Part shown: in pieces, positions 21,726-24,097 of the stretch | Numbering within the stretch: position 1 is the stretch's first letter | Layout of the letters: every line of letters begins with the position of its first letter | Source of the DNA: Peptoclostridium sp965368085 | GTDB taxonomy: Bacteria > Bacillota > Clostridia > Peptostreptococcales > Peptostreptococcaceae | Reading direction: 5' to 3' | Assembly: GCA_965368085.1 (NCBI GenBank) | Contig: CBDULP010000031.1 | Location: forward strand, 1-24,097 | Length of the DNA stretch: 24,097 nt | The notes under the pieces: generated by a model | The model's input: the letters and a program-made list of their open reading frames with translations, nothing else | Database searches by the model: none | What the model was told of the DNA's origin: nothing | Made by a program: the position numbers and the translations under genes

Positions 21726-22790
21726 ATGAAGATATTCAAGGCTTTTATAATAGGACTAGTCATAATAGCTGTTCTTATTGTATTAAATCCCAGCAAGATG
21801 GAGATTTTCAAGGGATGGAGTACTAGTAAATCCGAAATAAGCGAATCTACGCGGTTTTCATTTGAATATGGACCGAATATGAGCTTTGTCGGCTTTGACG
21901 GGGGAGTGGCAATATACAACGGTAGAAACATCAGAGGGGTTGATGGAAAGGGAAATACTTCATTTGACATAGAGTGGAGGACAAATGATTTTGACATAAA
22001 GGGGTTTGATGACAAAATACTTTTTTTGGACAGGATAAAGCGTACTCTCATACTCATAGATAAAAAAGGCGGTATATTAAAGCAGATTAATTTCGCTGAA
22101 AAGCCGCTCTCGATCGAAGCTCTTGGAAGAGGGAGCTTTGTAGTACATTATGTGTACGACTTGAATGAAAAGGCTGAAGGAATGAGGGTTTTTAGCAGTT
22201 CGGGAAAACAGATAAAGGACATACAAATTGCTAACATAACTATACTTTTCATAAAAACAGACAAGGATTTAAATGGATTTATAGTGAGTGGAATAAGCAT
22301 AGAGGACAACAGGCTCTACAACAATATAATGCACTACGGCAGGGACGGAGACCTAATGAGCGGGGAAAAGACGGAAAATAAGGTTTTTGTATGTGCGTTG
22401 CATTCAAATGAAAAATTTGTGCTCTGGGAGGATAACCACATAGAAATAAGGGATTCAGAGCTTAAATATGTCAACTCCATATATTCGGACAGCAACATAA
22501 TAGGTGTGCAAGACATAGGCGATGCATTTGTAGTTGCCGATGAGTCGAACACAATAAGAATTTACTCTTATGATGGAAGAGAGCAGAGCATTCACAGGTA
22601 TGGAGAAAACCTCAAGGGGATAATATCATGCGGCAGTAATGTTATTCTCTATACACAAATGGGCCTTGAGATACTCGGTGGAGAAGAGACGTATGATATT
22701 AAAGGCGATATATTGGATGTAATTCCAATAGATGAAAGATCTTTAGCGGTAATAACCAGAGGAGAAGTGAAAATACTCCTTTTAAATTAG
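21726..22790 (+). CDS. Membrane-anchored DUF5711-like protein of unknown function
   Basis: Protein of 354 residues with one N-terminal membrane helix (about 5-21, KAFIIGLVIIAVLIVLN) and no cleavage site or lipobox. The remainder is a predicted extracellular domain. It is made of short repeated beta-rich units of the kind found in propellers, for example FVGFDGGVAIYNGRNIRGVD, IKGFDDKILFLDRIKRTLILID and VVADESNTIRIYSYDG. This matches the general form of the DUF5711 group found in Clostridia. No catalytic motif is recognised. GGAAGAG precedes the ATG by 8 nt. The next gene, a CvpA-family membrane protein, begins 11 nt later, so the two probably function together at the membrane. Confidence 0.65.
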   Translation: MKIFKAFIIGLVIIAVLIVLNPSKMEIFKGWSTSKSEISESTRFSFEYGPNMSFVGFDGGVAIYNGRNIRGVDGKGNTSFDIEWRTNDFDIKGFDDKILFLDRIKRTLILIDKKGGILKQINFAEKPLSIEALGRGSFVVHYVYDLNEKAEGMRVFSSSGKQIKDIQIANITILFIKTDKDLNGFIVSGISIEDNRLYNNIMHYGRDGDLMSGEKTENKVFVCALHSNEKFVLWEDNHIEIRDSELKYVNSIYSDSNIIGVQDIGDAFVVADESNTIRIYSYDGREQSIHRYGENLKGIISCGSNVILYTQMGLEILGGEETYDIKGDILDVIPIDERSLAVITRGEVKILLLN

Positions 22791-22801
22791 GAGGTGTGCG
22801 G

Positions 22802-23407
22802 ATGAACTATATAAACAGTATGAACCATGTAGATGCAATAATAATTACAACAGTACTCTTCCTTGGAATAAGAGGATATATAAAGGGATTTGCATTTTCA
22901 CTGCTCAACCTGGTTAAGTACGGAGTGTCCATAGCGTGCACAGCAATGTATTACAAGTCTATTTCGCAGTCATTTATTGAAAACAGAAGGACAATGGAGT
23001 TTTTTGTGACAATATCCCAAAGTGTTTTTTCAGGACTTGAAAACCATGAGGTGATTATGTATAAGGCGTCATATCTGTTTGCTCAGGCAGGAGCTATAAT
23101 ACTTATATTTATGGTGTGCAATATAGCAATAGGGGTTGTAGTGGTTGTTATAAATGAATTTTTGAAGATAAAGCCTCTAAGCATGATTAATAAGTCTGCG
23201 GGCTTTTTATTTGGATGTACGAAAGGTATGATGCTTGTGATGCTTGTATTTGTAATAATAAATCCATTTGTAGGGATGAATCCAGATGGTGAATTTGCAA
23301 GCAGCCTTAATAGTTCGCTGTTTGCAAAATATTTTTACATGTATAATTTCATGTTTAAATATTTTAATGGCCTCATAGAAATATTCAATAATAATAGGTT
23401 AGGATAA
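22802..23407 (+). CDS. CvpA-family membrane protein
   Basis: Integral membrane protein of 201 residues with about four hydrophobic segments (near 11-28, 32-52, 88-117 and 130-156). It opens with the typical CvpA start HVDAIIITTVLFLGIRGYIKGFAFSLLNLVKY. CvpA in E. coli is linked to colicin V export and envelope stress. The role in Gram-positives is unknown. The ATG at 22802 follows AGGAGG with 7 nt spacing. A GTG at 22796 is only 1 nt from that site and is rejected. It is closely coupled to the upstream DUF5711-like gene. Confidence 0.78.
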   Translation: MNYINSMNHVDAIIITTVLFLGIRGYIKGFAFSLLNLVKYGVSIACTAMYYKSISQSFIENRRTMEFFVTISQSVFSGLENHEVIMYKASYLFAQAGAIILIFMVCNIAIGVVVVVINEFLKIKPLSMINKSAGFLFGCTKGMMLVMLVFVIINPFVGMNPDGEFASSLNSSLFAKYFYMYNFMFKYFNGLIEIFNNNRLG

Positions 23408-23419
23408 TCCATTTTGTGG

Positions 23420-23428
23420 TGATATAAT
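23420..23428 (+). promoter_or_regulatory. Candidate extended -10 promoter of yedF
   Basis: TGATATAAT gives a perfect TATAAT (23423-23428) with an extended TG. No -35 is evident. The short leader contains a small TGGCA/TGCCA hairpin (23445-23458) before the AAGGAGG. Confidence 0.45.
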
Positions 23429-23479
23429 TTATTTATACACTGAATGGCAGAGTTGCCAAAACCAAAGGAGGAAAAATAC

Positions 23480-24091
23480 ATGATACAAGTAGATGCTAGG
23501 GGGCTTGCATGTCCACAGCCTGTAATAAAGACAAAAAAGGCTGTGGAGGGAGCAAATGAGCCTGTGCTTACTATAGTTGATAATGAAACTGCGATGGAAA
23601 ATGTTATAAAGCTTGCAAAATCAATGGAATGTGAATTCAAAAGCTATGAAAATGATGGAAATTTCTACATAGAAATAACAAAGGGAGAGATGAGCAAGGA
23701 CGTTTCATTAAAGGAATGTGAGTGTGCAGAGTGTGAAGTTGCAGGAAATATAACCGACAAGGTTGTTATGATACAGTCTGATAAGATGGGAAGTGGTTCC
23801 GACGAGCTTGGAGCTATACTCATAAACAGTTTTGTATACACGCTTACTGAAGCTGAGCCATATCCAAAAGCTGTTCTTCTTGTAAACTCAGGAGTAAGGC
23901 TTACAACTCAAAACGATCACACAATAGAAAATCTCAAAATTCTCGAGCAAAATGGAGTGAGTGTAATATCATGCGGTACATGCCTTGACTTCTTTGGAAT
24001 AAAAGACCAGCTTAAAGTCGGCAAAGTGGGCAATATGTATGACATACTTGAAACTGCAAAGGATGCTTCAAATACGCTTGTAATAGGATAA
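23480..24091 (+). CDS. yedF: Sulfurtransferase-like selenium metabolism protein YedF
   Basis: Protein of 203 residues with two domains. An N-terminal TusA/SirA domain carries Cys11 in the ACPQP motif. The C-terminal DsrE-like domain (about 95-203) has VVMIQSDKMGSGSDELG and Cys165/Cys168 in SCGTCLDFFG. The linker holds a cysteine cluster at 80, 82 and 85 (ECECAECE). This two-domain form is the YedF family that co-occurs with selenium utilisation genes and is thought to handle reactive sulfur or selenium as a bound persulfide or perselenide. The exact reaction is not established. The ATG at 23480 follows AAGGAGG with 8 nt spacing, and a frame 12 codons longer lacks a ribosome site. It lies at the window edge, so selD or other selenium genes may follow. 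Confidence 0.9.
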   Translation: MIQVDARGLACPQPVIKTKKAVEGANEPVLTIVDNETAMENVIKLAKSMECEFKSYENDGNFYIEITKGEMSKDVSLKECECAECEVAGNITDKVVMIQSDKMGSGSDELGAILINSFVYTLTEAEPYPKAVLLVNSGVRLTTQNDHTIENLKILEQNGVSVISCGTCLDFFGIKDQLKVGKVGNMYDILETAKDASNTLVIG

Positions 24092-24097
24092 GATATA

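Noticed and set aside
21659..22057. Minus-strand frame of 132 codons opposite the DUF5711-like gene
   Set aside because: It is antisense to a gene with a good ribosome site, N-terminal membrane helix and close spacing to cvpA. It looks like a shadow frame.
1..24097. Insertion sequences, prophage, CRISPR arrays or horizontally acquired islands
   Set aside because: No transposase or integrase frames, no regularly spaced repeats and no break in codon style were seen. The window is conserved core chromosome.

Overview
The window is the chromosomal origin of replication (oriC) of a low-GC, Gram-positive bacterium of the class Clostridia. The evidence is the core gene order around dnaA, the frequent ATA/AGA/AGG codons, strong GGAGG ribosome sites, a Gram-positive type YidC without a large extracellular domain, and a selenium-metabolism YedF protein. 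These suggest an anaerobe related to the Peptostreptococcaceae, but the genus cannot be fixed from the sequence alone. Every gene left of about 11.4 kb reads leftward and every gene right of about 12.0 kb reads rightward, so transcription runs away from the origin on both arms.

Left arm, reading outward (minus strand): dnaA, dnaN, yaaA, recF, remB, gyrB, gyrA, then a stress-response block (ytxH, a ytxG-like DUF948 gene, rsbV, rsbW, sigB). A 15-bp-stem terminator closes this block. A near-consensus promoter beyond it points out of the window, possibly to rRNA or other stable RNA genes. Gaps from yaaA to sigB are short (61 nt at most), so gyrase and the anti-sigma/sigma module may share one long transcript.

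Origin: the origin is bipartite, as in Bacillus. The 639-nt dnaA-rpmH gap carries consensus DnaA boxes, including three boxes at an exact 12-nt step inside a perfect 12-bp inverted repeat. The 328-nt dnaA-dnaN gap carries TTATCAACA-type boxes and, next to dnaN, a textbook basal unwinding element: boxes, a GC-rich block and five consecutive DnaA-trios.

Right arm (plus strand): rpmH, rnpA, yidD, yidC, jag (khpB), mnmE, mnmG, rsmG, noc, parB, an XRE-HTH/TPR regulator, a membrane-anchored DUF5711-like protein, a CvpA-family membrane protein, and yedF. These cover ribosome and RNase P biogenesis, membrane insertion, tRNA and rRNA modification, nucleoid organisation, and then less characterised genes.

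The most notable departure from the usual order is that parA (soj) is missing between noc and parB. The parB product also lacks the N-terminal motif that normally stimulates ParA, and Noc lacks its N-terminal membrane-binding helix. No mobile elements, CRISPR arrays, tRNA or rRNA genes are visible.
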